A stretch of DNA of 64,000 nucleotides, taken from Diplolepis rosae (Eukaryota > Arthropoda > Insecta > Hymenoptera > Diplolepididae). Of the stretch, positions 10,906 through 21,985 are shown one piece after another; positions within the stretch are counted from its first letter, which is position 1; each line of letters opens with the position of its first letter. The DNA lies in contig JAPYXD010000170.1 of assembly GCA_030998225.1 (NCBI GenBank), forward strand, positions 1,922,001 through 1,986,000, in the 5' to 3' direction. The notes beneath the pieces were generated by a model. It was not told the origin of the DNA. It did no database searches and saw only the letters and a program-made list of their open reading frames with translations. Position numbers and translations under genes: made by a program.

Positions 10906-11928
10906 TGTCCACTCACATGTTTTCTATTCCTTCTTATGGAACATAAGTTTGGAAATCATTATATAATTTCATTTAAGTTTCTCTACCATAACCATAACGG
11001 TGGAATAATTTTAATTCTAATACTTTATATTTTTTAAATAAATTTATGCGTTTAAATAAATGATTGTTTCATATTAACTAATAATTATAAATTCAACGTT
11101 ACAATAAATAATTAATAACGGTTAAACATTGTATAAAATTAAGTTTTAAGTGATTAAAATTCGACAAATGAATGAATACATAATAAAAAAATATATAATT
11201 TCAATTCAATGTCGCGTCTTGAAAGTGACATTATTCATTTTTTTTCTATTCTTTCTTTTGTACTCCTTCACATTTTAATTCCTCCCAATACGTTTTCATC
11301 AAATTTTGGTGAGTTCATTGAAAGAAGTAAGTCTTCATTTTTTTACATTCTCGTCATCAATGAGAAGGTATTGGTTTTATGTGAAAAATCACTTTCAGGA
11401 TTTTCATCGAATCTTTATGTTTTAATAACCCCCCCCCCCCCCCCCCGAATCAGACGAAACGGTTTTTATGAATGTGTCTGTCGGTCTGCCTGCAGGCCTT
11501 ATATTCGATAACTCCCCATAGAATTATCTGATTGAATTGAACTTTGGTAAAGTTCATCAGACCCGGAAAAGTAAGCTGGACAATTTCGTTCCATAAATGC
11601 CTGTATCCACAACTCTTAAACAGATCTATAAACTTCACGGAAGTATTTTTTTCCATGTAGGAAGTTATTTGCCTAAATGAGGTTTACAAATTATTACCAG
11701 GACATTTTTTGACAAGATGCATATTTTATGTTTTAGTTATAAGAAACCGGTATTGAAAATGAAAAATTCCATTTTCTAACCAAAATATGTGACATACAAA
11801 ATAAGCGTTAAAATAAAAAATCATTTGCTCAAGGTAACGTAATGAACTTGAGAAATTAGCAAATTTTATTGATTTTAAATTTTAACATGTTTGTGTCCAA
11901 AATACATAGAATTCTGGTATCAAAATTT
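10906..11928. other. AT-rich intergenic DNA with an 18-base C run
   Basis: There is no gene. The notable feature is an uninterrupted run of 18 C (11429-11446) in otherwise AT-rich sequence. Confidence 0.5.
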
Positions 11929-11929
11929 G

Positions 11930-12110
11930 AGAAATAGTAGAGAAGGTGAAATCGGACGTACATAGACGACTTTTGGTTCAAAGAATAGAAAAAAGTTTAA
12001 TTTCAGTAAAATCTGTGGAGAAAATTTTTCAATTATCAAAACCAAAAGTAATCTATCTCCGTCCGTTGTCATCTTCTCCACCAGTTTCGAAAGTTTGAGA
12101 ACAAAATTTG
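11930..12110. mobile_element. Palindromic MITE, copy 2
   Basis: A two-armed palindrome related to 6905-7085: GAGAAGGTGAAATCGGACGT on the left, and the complement of GATGACAACGGACGGAGATA on the right. A CAAAACCAAAAGTA block is also shared. There is no coding content. Confidence 0.65.
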
Positions 12111-14454
12111 ATGTATTTTCGACACAAACATGTAGAAACTGGACCAATGTGCTCACATGAACTTGCTGCATTTCTGAAGTATCACATGCCTTTAAAAACA
12201 GTCTACGAATTTTATCCTTTTTGAGATATTTGGAGGGAAATACATTTTTTTAATCATGTTAATTATTGTAATATTTGACCGAGCGCGATTGATGGTATTT
12301 CAGATTCCAAATTTTTCTGAATTCTTTTCTTCTTACCGGGCTTTATTTATGTTTTGTCGTTGTCGTAATAAGTAAAGGTCATAACTTACCACAGATTAAC
12401 CTGCTGTCTTCGCTGTTACGATCGAAAAACCCAGTATTTTGCACAATCGAATTTACACTTTACTCAAAGAACAAATTAACTAGCGATTAGACAAGTGCAT
12501 CCGACATAATCTGTACGGAGACTCAGACAAAAGAAATCGCATTGTTTACTTGTGTAAAAAACAAAAACCGGCGCTCTATTTTTTGGCTCCTTGCGCGCCT
12601 AATTTTTAAAATAATTTAAATACTAAGGTTTATATTATTCTCCAAATATCCAAATGTACATCAATTGAAAAGCTACCAAATTTGTTCATTGATACCTTCA
12701 TATGAACATATGAATATTTATTTATTTATTAATTTCAAATTTTACATAAAATTTCTTGTTATGGATGATTTTCAGGCAAATGTTCTTCCAAATATCAAGA
12801 AAACGATAGTGATTTTTTAAATGAAATACTGTGTCTCTCAACAATTTTGTAAAATCAGCCAAATGTAAAATTTTACAAAAAATTTAATTTAAATAATTGC
12901 ACTTATTTTTCGAATATTTTCTAAAAAATTTGCTTATTAAATACAGATTTATAAGATTTTGTAAAATTGTGGAAAGATTGGAACGCCGTAAGATAAAATT
13001 TTGAGTAAAATTTTAAATTAATGAATGTTTGATGGTTTAAGTGAAAACATCAATTAAAAAATGTTTGACCTCCTATTTTTTAAATAAAATATTTTTTCAC
13101 ATAATTTTCAAATTGGTAAAGTCAATTTACACAAGTAAAAATTTGTCAACTGATATCCTGATTTAAGCTTTGAACATTTATTAAGTTCAACATATTACTG
13201 AAAATTTATTTTTGAAGTATTCAAATCTCCCTTTATTTCTACAAGATCTTTGAGACGTTTATTTCAGGCAAATAGGGTTTGAGTTTGAAATCTGTATTTA
13301 AAATTTTTTTTTGTAGATATGTTGTTGTTGTTCAAAATTTAAAATTTTTTAATAAAAGTATTTTCATCTTAAGTTTTTTTAACCTTTGTGGAGACTTTTA
13401 ATTTGAAAATTGAGATGCTTTACAGAGAAGAAAAATTGTGTTATTAAAGCAGTAGATTCCCAGAGCTTGAAAATCTTTTAGTTAATATTTCTATTTCAAA
13501 CATTGAATATTTAGAATTACAAATATTTTCATTAAAAAAAGAAATAGTCACTCACCTGAAATAAACCTTGGGAAGAATTCACAAAATTGAAGAAAGGTTT
13601 AAGTACTTGAAAAATATATTATTGTGAAATTTTAAGTCGTCTCATATTTAAACTTACAATACAATAGATCAATTATTGACAAATTTGTAACTTTGTCAAT
13701 AAAAGCGTTATTTGGAAATTTTAAATTTTCATAAGAAGGTGAAATACTTATGAATGTCGTAAATATTCGTACATTTAAAAAATATTGAAACAGAGAATTA
13801 TGCGTTAAGTATTTTCCATTAAGAAGAGATAAATATATGACATAATAAGTTTTAAATCTACATTCTTAGTTTTATAGTGAAAGAATTTTTATCTTACTTT
13901 TTTGTGGCCTAAGCACAGATTTTGAATTCCAAATATAAAAATGTCCTACAGAGCTGAATTACTTTTTGAATCAAGTAGTCATTTACAAAGCTAATTACAA
14001 AGCTTCAAAATTTTGTAATTAAAATCTTGATTTAAAACTTTAAGCATTTATTGACCTTGAATTCCATTGGAAAATTTTTTGTTTTCTGTTCAAATCTTCC
14101 CCCGATTTCAGAAGAACAGACAAATTAAAAATTCTCATGTAAAATTTGATATCGGTAAATATTTAGATGTTCATATGAAGATATCAATTTACACATATTT
14201 TAACTTTTTAATTTATCCACTTCTATTAGAAAATTTTTCCTTTTTGTAGAGCATTTCATTTTTTGAATGAAAAGTCTGTGTTTAGGCTACAAATATCTGA
14301 GATGACAATATTTCTAACATAAAACTGAGAATGTTAATTTTAAACTTGAATTTTATGTTTATATTTTCCTAATAGAATATATATTTCTTACTGAAATTTT
14401 TTTAAATGTACAAAATTGATTAGAAGTATGGAAATTTAAATAGGAAAATATATA
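12111..14454. other. Long AT-rich stretch with no gene recognised
   Basis: Only short unmatched frames occur. Degenerate blocks resembling the AT-rich repeat at 8255 recur near 13150 and 14020 (TTTATTGA-like, then ATTTCAG-like), so it may be old decayed repeat DNA. Confidence 0.4.
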
Positions 14455-14643
14455 TTGATTAAAATTTTGAACATTTATTGGCATAAAATTTTACTTTTAT
14501 TTTTGAAATGTTTAAATGCTTATAAAATTTTATACGATCCTTTAAATGTTTATTTTAGGCAGATTTTTTCCAAAATATCGGGAAAAAAGTGTTATTTCTT
14601 AAATAACATATCTCATAAATTTGAAATTGTCGTCTGCTTCGCG
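14455..14643 (+). repeat. AT-rich dispersed repeat ending in GTCGTCTGCTTCGCGC, copy 2
   Basis: Same family and orientation as 8255-8450 and 63200-63382, with the conserved end GTCGTCTGCTTCGCGC near 14630. Beyond it a GC-richer stretch (14645-14880) contains GAAG-rich and GCGCGCCGCCGCC segments without a recognised function. That stretch abuts the mariner fragment. Confidence 0.5.
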
Positions 14644-14879
14644 CTTCTTTTGCACTGAGTCGAGAGAAGTACAATTCTCAATTTCGACTCGATAGCCGAA
14701 AGCGTGAAATCTAAAAATAGCATAGCATGGAGGAAGCGAGGAGAATAAGGAGAAAAGGGACGAGTCGTTCTTGCGTGCAAGAGCGACGAGGAAGAAAGAA
14801 GGGCAGCGCGCGCCGCCGCCTTTCCCTACTCGCTTCTCACTGACAGGTGCTTCTGTAGTTGTGACTGCGTCGGTATCAG

Positions 14880-15475
14880 ATCTGAGCACACTGATTCCAT
14901 CCCAAAAGAACTGCGCCGGCTTGGCGGCCAAGAATGAATCAAGCCAATTTTTGATACCCTGTTCTGATGTGATCCGTATTACAGTGAGGGCGTTCTGCAT
15001 CGACCGGAACAAATGGCAGTCAGAAGGGTCAAGGTCTGGGCTATAAGGCGGGTGGTGTAAAGTTTCCCATCCACTGTTTTCCAAATAGTTCTTAACCGGA
15101 ATAGCAACATGGGGCCGAGCGTTGTCATGATGGGAAATTATTGCCTCGTGTCTGGTCGCATATTCTGGGCGTTTTTCGGCTATTGTTCTCTTTAAACGGA
15201 TTAATTGTGTTCGGAAGCGTTCTCCATTGATGGTTTAACCCGGTTTTAGCACACCCTTCTGATCCCACCAAATACAGAGCATTACCTTCGCGCCATGGAT
15301 ATTCGGCTTTGCCGTTGATTTGGCTGGTTGGCCGGCTTTTACATATGATTTTTTGCGCTTGGGGTTGTCGTAATGGATCCATTTTTCATCACCAGTAACA
15401 ATCCGATGCAAAAATGACTTCTTTTTGTGGCGTTCCAGCAGCATTTTGGACATGCAAAACCAATATTTGATACAA
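14880..15475 (-). pseudogene. mariner (DD34D) transposase fragment
   Basis: The minus strand carries the catalytic core of a mariner transposase: [16 protein letters not shown] (first D), a conserved [10 protein letters not shown] strand, HDNARPH (second D) and YSPDLDPSD (third D). There are 34 residues between the second and third D, the classical DD34D spacing. Downstream it keeps HLFRSMQNAL and NWLDSFLAAKPAQFF, then similarity ends near 14885. The N-terminal helix-turn-helix half is missing beyond about 15475, and one in-frame TAA (about 15235) follows VLKPG. No TIRs were found, so both ends are truncated. Confidence 0.9.
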
Positions 15476-16171
15476 AAACTCAGGAATCACGTGAAGTGAG
15501 CTGCAAGTAATAGGTGCAATTTATTCAACAGAGTTGTGTAGTTGGTATAAACCATTGTCTGCCAAGTCCCTGCAGCCAATTTTAGCGTCATAAATTGAAC
15601 ATATGTTTGAGAATAGAAATTATATGGACAATTATATTGTATACTCAATTAAAGAACATTGATCTAGATTCAATAACTTAAATTCCTATTGATTATCTCA
15701 TTTCATATATATGTACAAAAAATATACAATCAAGTTAATAAATTAGGCGAAACATTTATAAAATTGAGACTAATTTAGTGTTTTACATTTTCAACATCAA
15801 TGTGAAGTTAGAAACTGCATGTTTATGTAAAATATGTTTACATGTGACTTTAGACCTAGAACCATTTGTTGAATGCATGGTGCGGAGTAGCAAACCTAAC
15901 TTAAAAATTTTAAAATTTATAAAGTAGAAATCGATTTATTCATTCAAAAAAAGTAATATGGTTCAATTCAATTTTTAAAAATAATAATTAAAAGACGATA
16001 AATACAATTTGGTAAATATCGAATTAGGAAAATTGAAATGTGGATCAGTGATATGAAGGTAAAGAAATAAATAGTTTTTTTTGAGATTTTGATGATTAAA
16101 AATAAACATTTTTTTGTAAAGTGATTGTTAGAAATTGTAATTTTTCTGCAGTTTATGGGACAATTATTTCA
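15476..16171. other. AT-rich DNA without recognised features
   Basis: No open frame of interest on either strand and no clear repeat pairing. It separates the mariner fragment from the foldback element that begins at 16172. Confidence 0.4.
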
Positions 16172-16559
16172 CAGAGCGTCAGGTTTTTGAGATTTTTTTA
16201 ATTAACATTTTTTTCGAAAAATCACAAGTCGTATGATAAAAGGGCGTATAAAAAATTTTAAACGGAAAGCAATACATGATTTCGATGCGTTTTTAACGCA
16301 ATATCCATTGATTGTTTTGTTTTTTCGATATCTTATACAGCTCCTGAGATAATTTTGAAAAAACAAGAAAAAAAAACTAAAAAAAAATGGTTTTACAAAA
16401 AACCTTATATTTAACTGAATATCATTTATTCTTTAGTCAACTGCGTGTCATTCTCTTCTTTTTTTGATGCAGGAAAAATTTCAAAAAAGTTTATAGTTTC
16501 AGCTAACTAGAAACTTTTTTTCTTGCATGCTCGACGATGATGATCATTTGGTTAATTAT

Positions 16560-16800
16560 TCACGAGACTCTAGCAGTAGTCTGCTAAAGCGTTCCCACTC
16601 CACTTACCTTGGTACCTCTTTTCGATTTCAGTGATGTCTTGATGAAATCTTTCCACGTGTTTATTACTAACTGCTCCCAAATTTCCTTGAAGAAGTCCAA
16701 GTGGAATAATGAATGTGAATCTTTAGTGACATGTTTACTTTCATTTCTTGGAAGTTTTGTAGTATAGTGATCACCAGGTGTTTGTAGTTCAATCTCACTT
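16560..16800 (-). pseudogene. C-terminal fragment of an unnamed TE-associated protein, copy A
   Basis: The minus strand reads NYKHLVITILQNFQEMKVNMS then LKIH. After a frame change it reads NLGAVSNKHVERFHQDI, then EKRYQGKWSGNALADYC and a stop. From memory, a very similar segment (MSLKIHFLHSHLDFF followed by ERFHQDI and MEKRYQG) is dispersed in arthropod genomes as part of an uncharacterised transposon-type protein. I cannot name its family. It is the mirror copy of the plus-strand fragment at 16796. Confidence 0.55.
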
Positions 16801-17052
16801 GGACTTCTTCCCAGAAAATTTGGAAGCAGTTAGTGATGAACAAGGGGGAAGATTTCATCAAGACATCGCTGAAATCGAAAAGAGGTACCAAGGTACGTGG
16901 AGTGGGAACGCTTTAGCAGACATGTACTTTCAGTTTTGAACGTTCATTGAACGATGACAAAAAAATTTTTACCTAAAGACTACTGCTGGAGTCTCATGAC
17001 TGATGAACCAAGTGCTCATCATCGTAGAGCATGCAAGAGAAAAAGTTTCTAG
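16796..17052 (+). pseudogene. C-terminal fragment of the same protein, inverted copy B
   Basis: The plus strand reads HLDFFPENLEAVSDEQGGRF, HQDIAEIEKRYQGTWSGN and ALADMYFQF then a stop. A second frame continues as KDYCWSLMTDEPSAHHRRAC and ends at TAG near 17052. Nucleotide identity to the complement of 16505-16780 is high, so one fragment was duplicated in inverted orientation. The two copies have diverged by indels and different stops. Confidence 0.55.
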
Positions 17053-17194
17053 TCAGTAGTAGCAGCTTATAATCAATTTTATAGGAGCTAACAACCAATA
17101 ATAAAGAAGAAATATTTTTAACTTTGTAAATACTGTAACCTCTGTGAATATTGTAAATATTGTAAACTTTAACGCAATGAGATACAAAAAACAG

Positions 17195-17915
17195 CAGACG
17201 ATCGACCCCTCTTCCCCCACTACTACAGAATGAAGCGCGCTCGAATTTGAAACGGTAATCAATGAGTTTGATGGCTTTTATCACAAATTAATGAGAAAAT
17301 AATTGGTCAGTCATTGAAAAATTACTTAATTGTGTAATTTTACAGTATTTGAAATGAAAAATTTAATATTTAATTTATCCAATCTGGAGTTTTCAATATT
17401 TTGGAGTAAAGTCGGTTATCGAACATTAAAATTGCATAAGGTTTTTTGGAAATTTTGATATTTCACACATTACTGTAGATGAGTGAAATTCTCCTTTTTT
17501 AAACAATATGTATGAACATTTTATATAATTACAATTAATCATTATGTATAATTTTACGCAGCTTATTATTGTGATCAATACTACATGTGTAATACTATAT
17601 TCAAAAATACACCTGATAAGCATAGATATTTTTATTATTATACTATTATATTTTAAGTATTTTGGGTACATACCTTCAACTGAGTCAATTCCATGTTGAA
17701 TACTCGCAAAAAACTTTTTTATACGCTTTATTACTATGTATATACAATTATTCACATGACATCACTGAGAGACTGACTGCACGCATCATATAATGCGCAT
17801 AACAACGCTTAGCCACAAGTAGAATATGGAGGGGATCCCTCTCGCGCTCGATGCAGGGCGGCCTCCGATGCTCGAGCTTCTCGTGATAGGGAATCTCGAG
17901 TGTACAATAATACGC
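17195..17915 (+). repeat. Dispersed repeat, truncated copy (full copy 24478-25055)
   Basis: CAGACGATCGACCCCTCTTC starts a stretch that is collinear with 24565-25050. It includes the ATGGAGGGGATCCCTCTCGC block and GGGAATCTCGAGTGTACAA near the end. The left TIR present in the other copy is absent here. Short minus-strand peptides shared by both copies (ERERDPLHILLVAKRCYAHY) have no recognised family. Confidence 0.65.
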
Positions 17916-18442
17916 CCCAAGTACTCGTAAGCCCTCAAACTGGCAACTCCATAAAAAGAGACAACTTCTCTGCCATGTATTTTTCGAACAGTTACGGCTA
18001 GAACTATAAAGTTTTTTGAATTTTTTTTCTGCGTAAAAAAAAGAAGAGAATGACACGCGGTTGACTAAAAAATAAATGATATTCACTTAAATAAAAGGTT
18101 TTTTGTAAAATCATTTTTCATCGTGTTTTTTAATTATCTCAGAAACCATATAGGATGTCGGAAAAACAGTCAATGGATTCTGCGTCAAAAAATACACCGA
18201 AATCATGTATTGCTTTCCGTTTAACATTTTTTCTACGCCCTTTTATCATACGACTTGTGATTTTTCGAAAAAAATGTTAATTAAAAAAATCTCAAAAACC
18301 TGACGCTCTGGGAAAAAACAAAGGCCAGATTTGGATTCAGCACAGAAAACTACTACTACTAACTACTACTTTACTACTTTAGAACACTTTAAAACTGTTT
18401 TAACAATTTATTAGAATTCACTTGCAAATTTTCTTTAAAAAT

Positions 18443-18796
18443 GAACTATTTAATCAATATTTCTTAATCATTTCAGTCGATTATGTCGATCATTAGAAGA
18501 GTGTATCACTCTACGTGATAACGGAACTCTACCATATCGACCTTACCAACCTATGATTGAAAATTAATGTAACGCGTCGCAAGACTAGATGGAATTTTTA
18601 AATATAATTATTTAAGAAAATTAAGAAATAATTATATTTAAAAATTCCATCTAGTACTGCGAGACGTTACATTAATTCTCAATCATAGGTTGGTAAGGTC
18701 GATATGGTAGAGTTCCGTTATCACGTAGAGTGATACACTCTTCTAATAATCGACATAATCGACTGAAATGATTAAGAAATATTGATTAAATAGTTC
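18443..18796. mobile_element. Near-perfect hairpin MITE, 354 bp
   Basis: GAACTATTTAATCAATATTT at the left is matched by its exact complement at the right. The arms pair over about 165 bp each, with only a few mismatches and an AT-rich turn near 18610-18625. Such high arm identity suggests a young or gene-converted insertion. Confidence 0.75.
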
Positions 18797-18854
18797 AAGA
18801 TACATACGTAGCCGAATAGGCGTTAACAAGATTCTGTGAGAAAAGTTGTGGAAC

Positions 18855-18928
18855 CTCCGTAGCTCAGATGACAGAGCATTCGACCGGCAATCGAAAGGAC
18901 CTGGGCTTGATACCCAGCGAAGTGGAAG
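18855..18928 (+). tRNA. tRNA-like sequence (pseudo-tRNA or SINE head)
   Basis: A-box-like TAGCTCAGATGACAGAGC, an anticodon arm TTCGA-CCGGCAA-TCGAA (apparent anticodon GGC, alanine), and a T-arm CTGGG-CTTGATA-CCCAG are all present at tRNA spacing. The acceptor stem pairs poorly (about 4 of 7) and there is no CCA. A GGAAC/GTTCC outer stem and a TCTGTGAGAAAA/TTTTTTCACAGA pair bracket it. This suggests a mobile tRNA-derived unit rather than a working gene. Confidence 0.5.
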
Positions 18929-19080
18929 CGTTCCTTTTTTCACAGAAAATTTCTTGAATAATTTTCTTTAAAAATGGTTGAAAACTGGCATGCAACTTTT
19001 TCTTTTTCCAGAAACGTTACCTAAATGTTACTTGGGGGTCTTCCATTGTTAATATTTTTTTCCTGGCCCCGCTGTAGAAC

Positions 19081-19085
19081 CGCTT
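19081..19085. repeat. 5-bp target-site duplication CGCTT, left copy (partner 24158-24162)
   Basis: CGCTT directly precedes CAGGGTGTCTAGCGAC and recurs directly after the complementary end at 24157. Confidence 0.75.
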
Positions 19086-19418
19086 CAGGGTGTCTAGCGA
19101 CCCTTGAGAACCTTGAAAACCTGGTATTCACTTAAAATTTTTTTTTAACCTTGAAAACCTGGAAATCACCTTGAATTTTGCATGAGAACCTTGTATTCAA
19201 ATTTTTTTTTTACAAATAAACATTTATTTTGTATAAATGTGAAGAGTAATTTAAATCTTTTATTCTGTTTTACTAACACGCATTTTGAGTGACACGTCGA
19301 AAATTATGAATGACGCTATAAAAGAAACTGCTCGTTTAGATTAACAAATGTTGCAGTTAAAACGTTCGTAAAAACTAAGATAAATAAATATTGATTTATC
19401 CTTTGTTCATATTATATA

Positions 19419-21890
19419 CAGGGTGTCTAAAAAGTCCCGGGACGGTTGGATATTTCCTCAGGTAAAATATTTTTCAAAAAAGTGAAGGTCATTCCTGAAG
19501 TAAATTTCAACGAGGAATTCAATGGTGACCTTCATTTTAACCTTGAAGTTGACCTTCATGGCTTTTTTAAGGTCAACTTTGTTTTTTTTTAATGGAAACC
19601 CACTTTTTTACATCTGCAATCGATAGAGCCGAAAATTCTACGTTCAGATGCGTACCCAAGTCATAGGTCAATTGTAACGTTCAAGGTAAATTAGAGGTTA
19701 TTTGAAATAAACAAAGTTTTCCAACAGGTCAGTGCAATTCCTGAAGTATTTTTCAATGGTGACCTTCATTTTGACCTTGAAGTTGACCTTCATAGATTTT
19801 TTAGGGTCAAATTTGTTTTTTTAAATGGAAACCCCCTTTTTTCACATCTGCAATCGATAGAGCGAAAAATACTAAGTTCAAATACGTTCCCAAGTCAGAG
19901 GTCAATTGTAAAGTTCCAGGTCAGTTAAAGGTCATTTAGAATTAACAAAGTTTTCCAAGAGGTCAGTGTAATTCCTGAAGTAAATTTCAACGAGAAATTC
20001 ATTGGTGAGCTCTGTATTGATCTTGGTGATGATCTTCAAGGTTTTTTCAAGGTTTTTTCCAAGCAGTTTACGTTTACGTTTAGCATTACCCAGGAACAAC
20101 GACGTGGATGTAGTAAATTCTGTTCCCTTTGGGGTGCTTGATTAGCGTAAGTCCCCTTGCCTCTCACGCTTCAGTGAAGATGTTCGAACTGAAAACCTTG
20201 AGCTTCTTGACAAAAAGCTATGCGATTGTAAAAATGACTTACAGCATTACGAATCATCTCCCTATCAATCAAAGTAGCCTCTTGCAGAATCCAATTCTGC
20301 AATTCGTCTAAGCTTTGGGGTTGCGTTGAGTATACTTTGCTCTTTAAATAACCCCAAAGAAAATAGTCGAGAGGCGTCAGATCAGCAGATCTAGCAGGCC
20401 ACTCGATTTCACCCCTTCTTCCAATCCACCTATGAGGGAACTGAGTATCCAAATATGCTTGAACCTCCCTACCGTAATGAGCCGCTGCTCCGTCCTGCTG
20501 GAACCAAATATTTTGAAAATTATCGCCTGTAATCTCCCTTATTCTTGGTACAATTTGGTTTCTGAGAAGCTCTTCATATGCACGGGCATTGAGACTACCA
20601 TCGATGAAGAAAGGACCTATCAATGTATCATTCAAGATATTGGCCCAAACATTAATCTTTTGTGGATATTGTGTGTGACTCTCCAACATCCAATCAGGAT
20701 TTGTGTCGGACCAATATCTACAATTTTGCCTGTTAACTTCACCTTTTAAAGTAAAAGTAGCTTCATCTGAAAATACTGTATTGTACGAAAAAGTAGGATC
20801 TCTATCAATTCTGTCCATCATAATTTCACAAAATTCAACCCGACGATCAGGATCGTCTTCATTGAGCTCTTGTACCAGATTAACTTTGTAAGGATGGAAA
20901 TCAATGCTTTTTAAAATATTTCGCACTGTCTCAAGAGCAACGTCACGCTCATCACTAGCTAGACGTAAACTAAGGTGTGGGTTTTTAACAAATGGTTGGG
21001 CTATGTCCATCTGCATCTCCTCAGATCCTGCAGATTTTGGCCGACCAGTTCTCTGAAGGTCCTTGATAGATCCATGATTCATAAAGCGCCTTACAGTCCT
21101 TTCAATTGTTGATTTTGAGACAGGATTTAACCGTTCTCCATTACGAAAAATGCGATTAAATCGCAAACGAACTTGATCATAAGATCGAACTCGATCTCCC
21201 CAACCACGCATCATTAATACAGATACCCTCTCTCGTTCCGAAAGTTTAGCTCGCGCCATAATAATCTTTTAGCGAAAGATAGTAAGTATGTACTCGTAAT
21301 ACGTAAATTTAGTTTCGATTCGTAATATTCGTATGGAGATAGAAAAACGGTATAGGACTTATGGTATCGCCTTAGGTATTAACTTAGGTATCGAAAAACG
21401 GTATAGGACTTTTCGATATAACTCTTTGGGGAGGAACAGAACTCTCACCAGAACTCCTGGAACTTTTAATGAAAAATTTCCTATACATATGATTTTACAA
21501 TATTCAAAACGCTGTAGCCAAGATCAATACAGAGCTCACTAATGAATTTCTCGTTGAAATTTACCTCAGGAATTACACTGACCTCTTGGAAAACTTTGTT
21601 AATTTCAAATAACCTCTAATTGACCTTGAACTTTACAATTGACTTATGACTTGGGTACGTACTTAAACGTAGTATTTTTCGCTCTATCGATTTCAGATGT
21701 GAAAAAGGGGGTTTCCATTTGAAAAAACAAAGTTGACCTTGAAAAAGCCATGAAGGTCAACTTCAAGGTAAAAATTAAGGTCATCATTGAATTCCTCGTT
21801 GAAATTTACTCCAGGAATGACCTTCACTTTTTTGAAAAATATTTTACCCGAGGAAATATCCAACCGTCCCGGGACTTTTTAGACACCCTG
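19419..21890 (-). mobile_element. DD41D mariner-like element, 2.47 kb, apparently complete
   Basis: The ends CAGGGTGTCTAAAAAGTCCC and complement are flanked by TA on both sides (19417-19418, 21891-21892). The terminal repeats are long (about 390 bp on the right; the left arm is longer because it contains a duplicated internal block). They contain repeated TTGACCTTCA-type motifs. The single transposase gene (20171-21259) lies on the minus strand between them. It is the best candidate in the window for a recently active element. Confidence 0.9.
20171..21259 (-). CDS. Tc1/mariner superfamily transposase, DD41D type, intact
   Basis: A 362-residue uninterrupted protein starts at ATG 21259 and stops at 20171. 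Such enzymes excise the element by a DDE/D reaction and insert it at TA. Residues ~1-95 form the DNA-binding part, with a helix-turn-helix (SKSTIERTVRRFMNHGSIKD) and a basic TGRPKSAG linker. The catalytic triad is D in VFSDEATF (~165), D in WFQQDGAAAHYG (~255) and D in LTPLDYFLWG (~297). There are 41 residues between the last two, giving DD41D as described for the rosa-like lineage. Length and all motifs agree with the family. It is flanked by complete TIRs and TA sites, so activity is plausible. Related but broken copies are at 33701-34370, and a transposase-less one at 51941-52838. Confidence 0.95.
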   Translation of the reverse strand: MARAKLSERERVSVLMMRGWGDRVRSYDQVRLRFNRIFRNGERLNPVSKSTIERTVRRFMNHGSIKDLQRTGRPKSAGSEEMQMDIAQPFVKNPHLSLRLASDERDVALETVRNILKSIDFHPYKVNLVQELNEDDPDRRVEFCEIMMDRIDRDPTFSYNTVFSDEATFTLKGEVNRQNCRYWSDTNPDWMLESHTQYPQKINVWANILNDTLIGPFFIDGSLNARAYEELLRNQIVPRIREITGDNFQNIWFQQDGAAAHYGREVQAYLDTQFPHRWIGRRGEIEWPARSADLTPLDYFLWGYLKSKVYSTQPQSLDELQNWILQEATLIDREMIRNAVSHFYNRIAFCQEAQGFQFEHLH

Positions 21891-21985
21891 TATAAGATAA
21901 TTTGCCATCTGTAACATGAAAAATATGTAACATGAAAGATTGTAAATCTCTCCTAAAAGTGATTATAGAATATAATAAGTGTATA

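Larger units (their letters stand above)
16172..18310. mobile_element. Foldback element, 2.14 kb, carrying gene fragments
   Basis: It begins CAGAGCGTCAGGTTTTTGAG and ends with the complement (CTCAAAAACCTGACGCTCTG). The arms pair over roughly 330 bp (16172-16500 with 17990-18310), including a shared AAAAATCACAAGTCGTATGA block. No target duplication was found. The interior holds an inverted duplication of a coding fragment (16560-17052) and a copy of a dispersed repeat (17195-17915). No transposase is present. Confidence 0.8.

Noticed and set aside
17748..18086. 112-codon minus-strand frame with a counterpart at 24882-25094
   Set aside because: Shared peptide text reflects copies of one dispersed repeat. 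No domain was recognised and the frames differ in length and start.
20432..20891. Plus-strand frames over 20432-20891
   Set aside because: Antisense shadows of the intact DD41D transposase on the minus strand.
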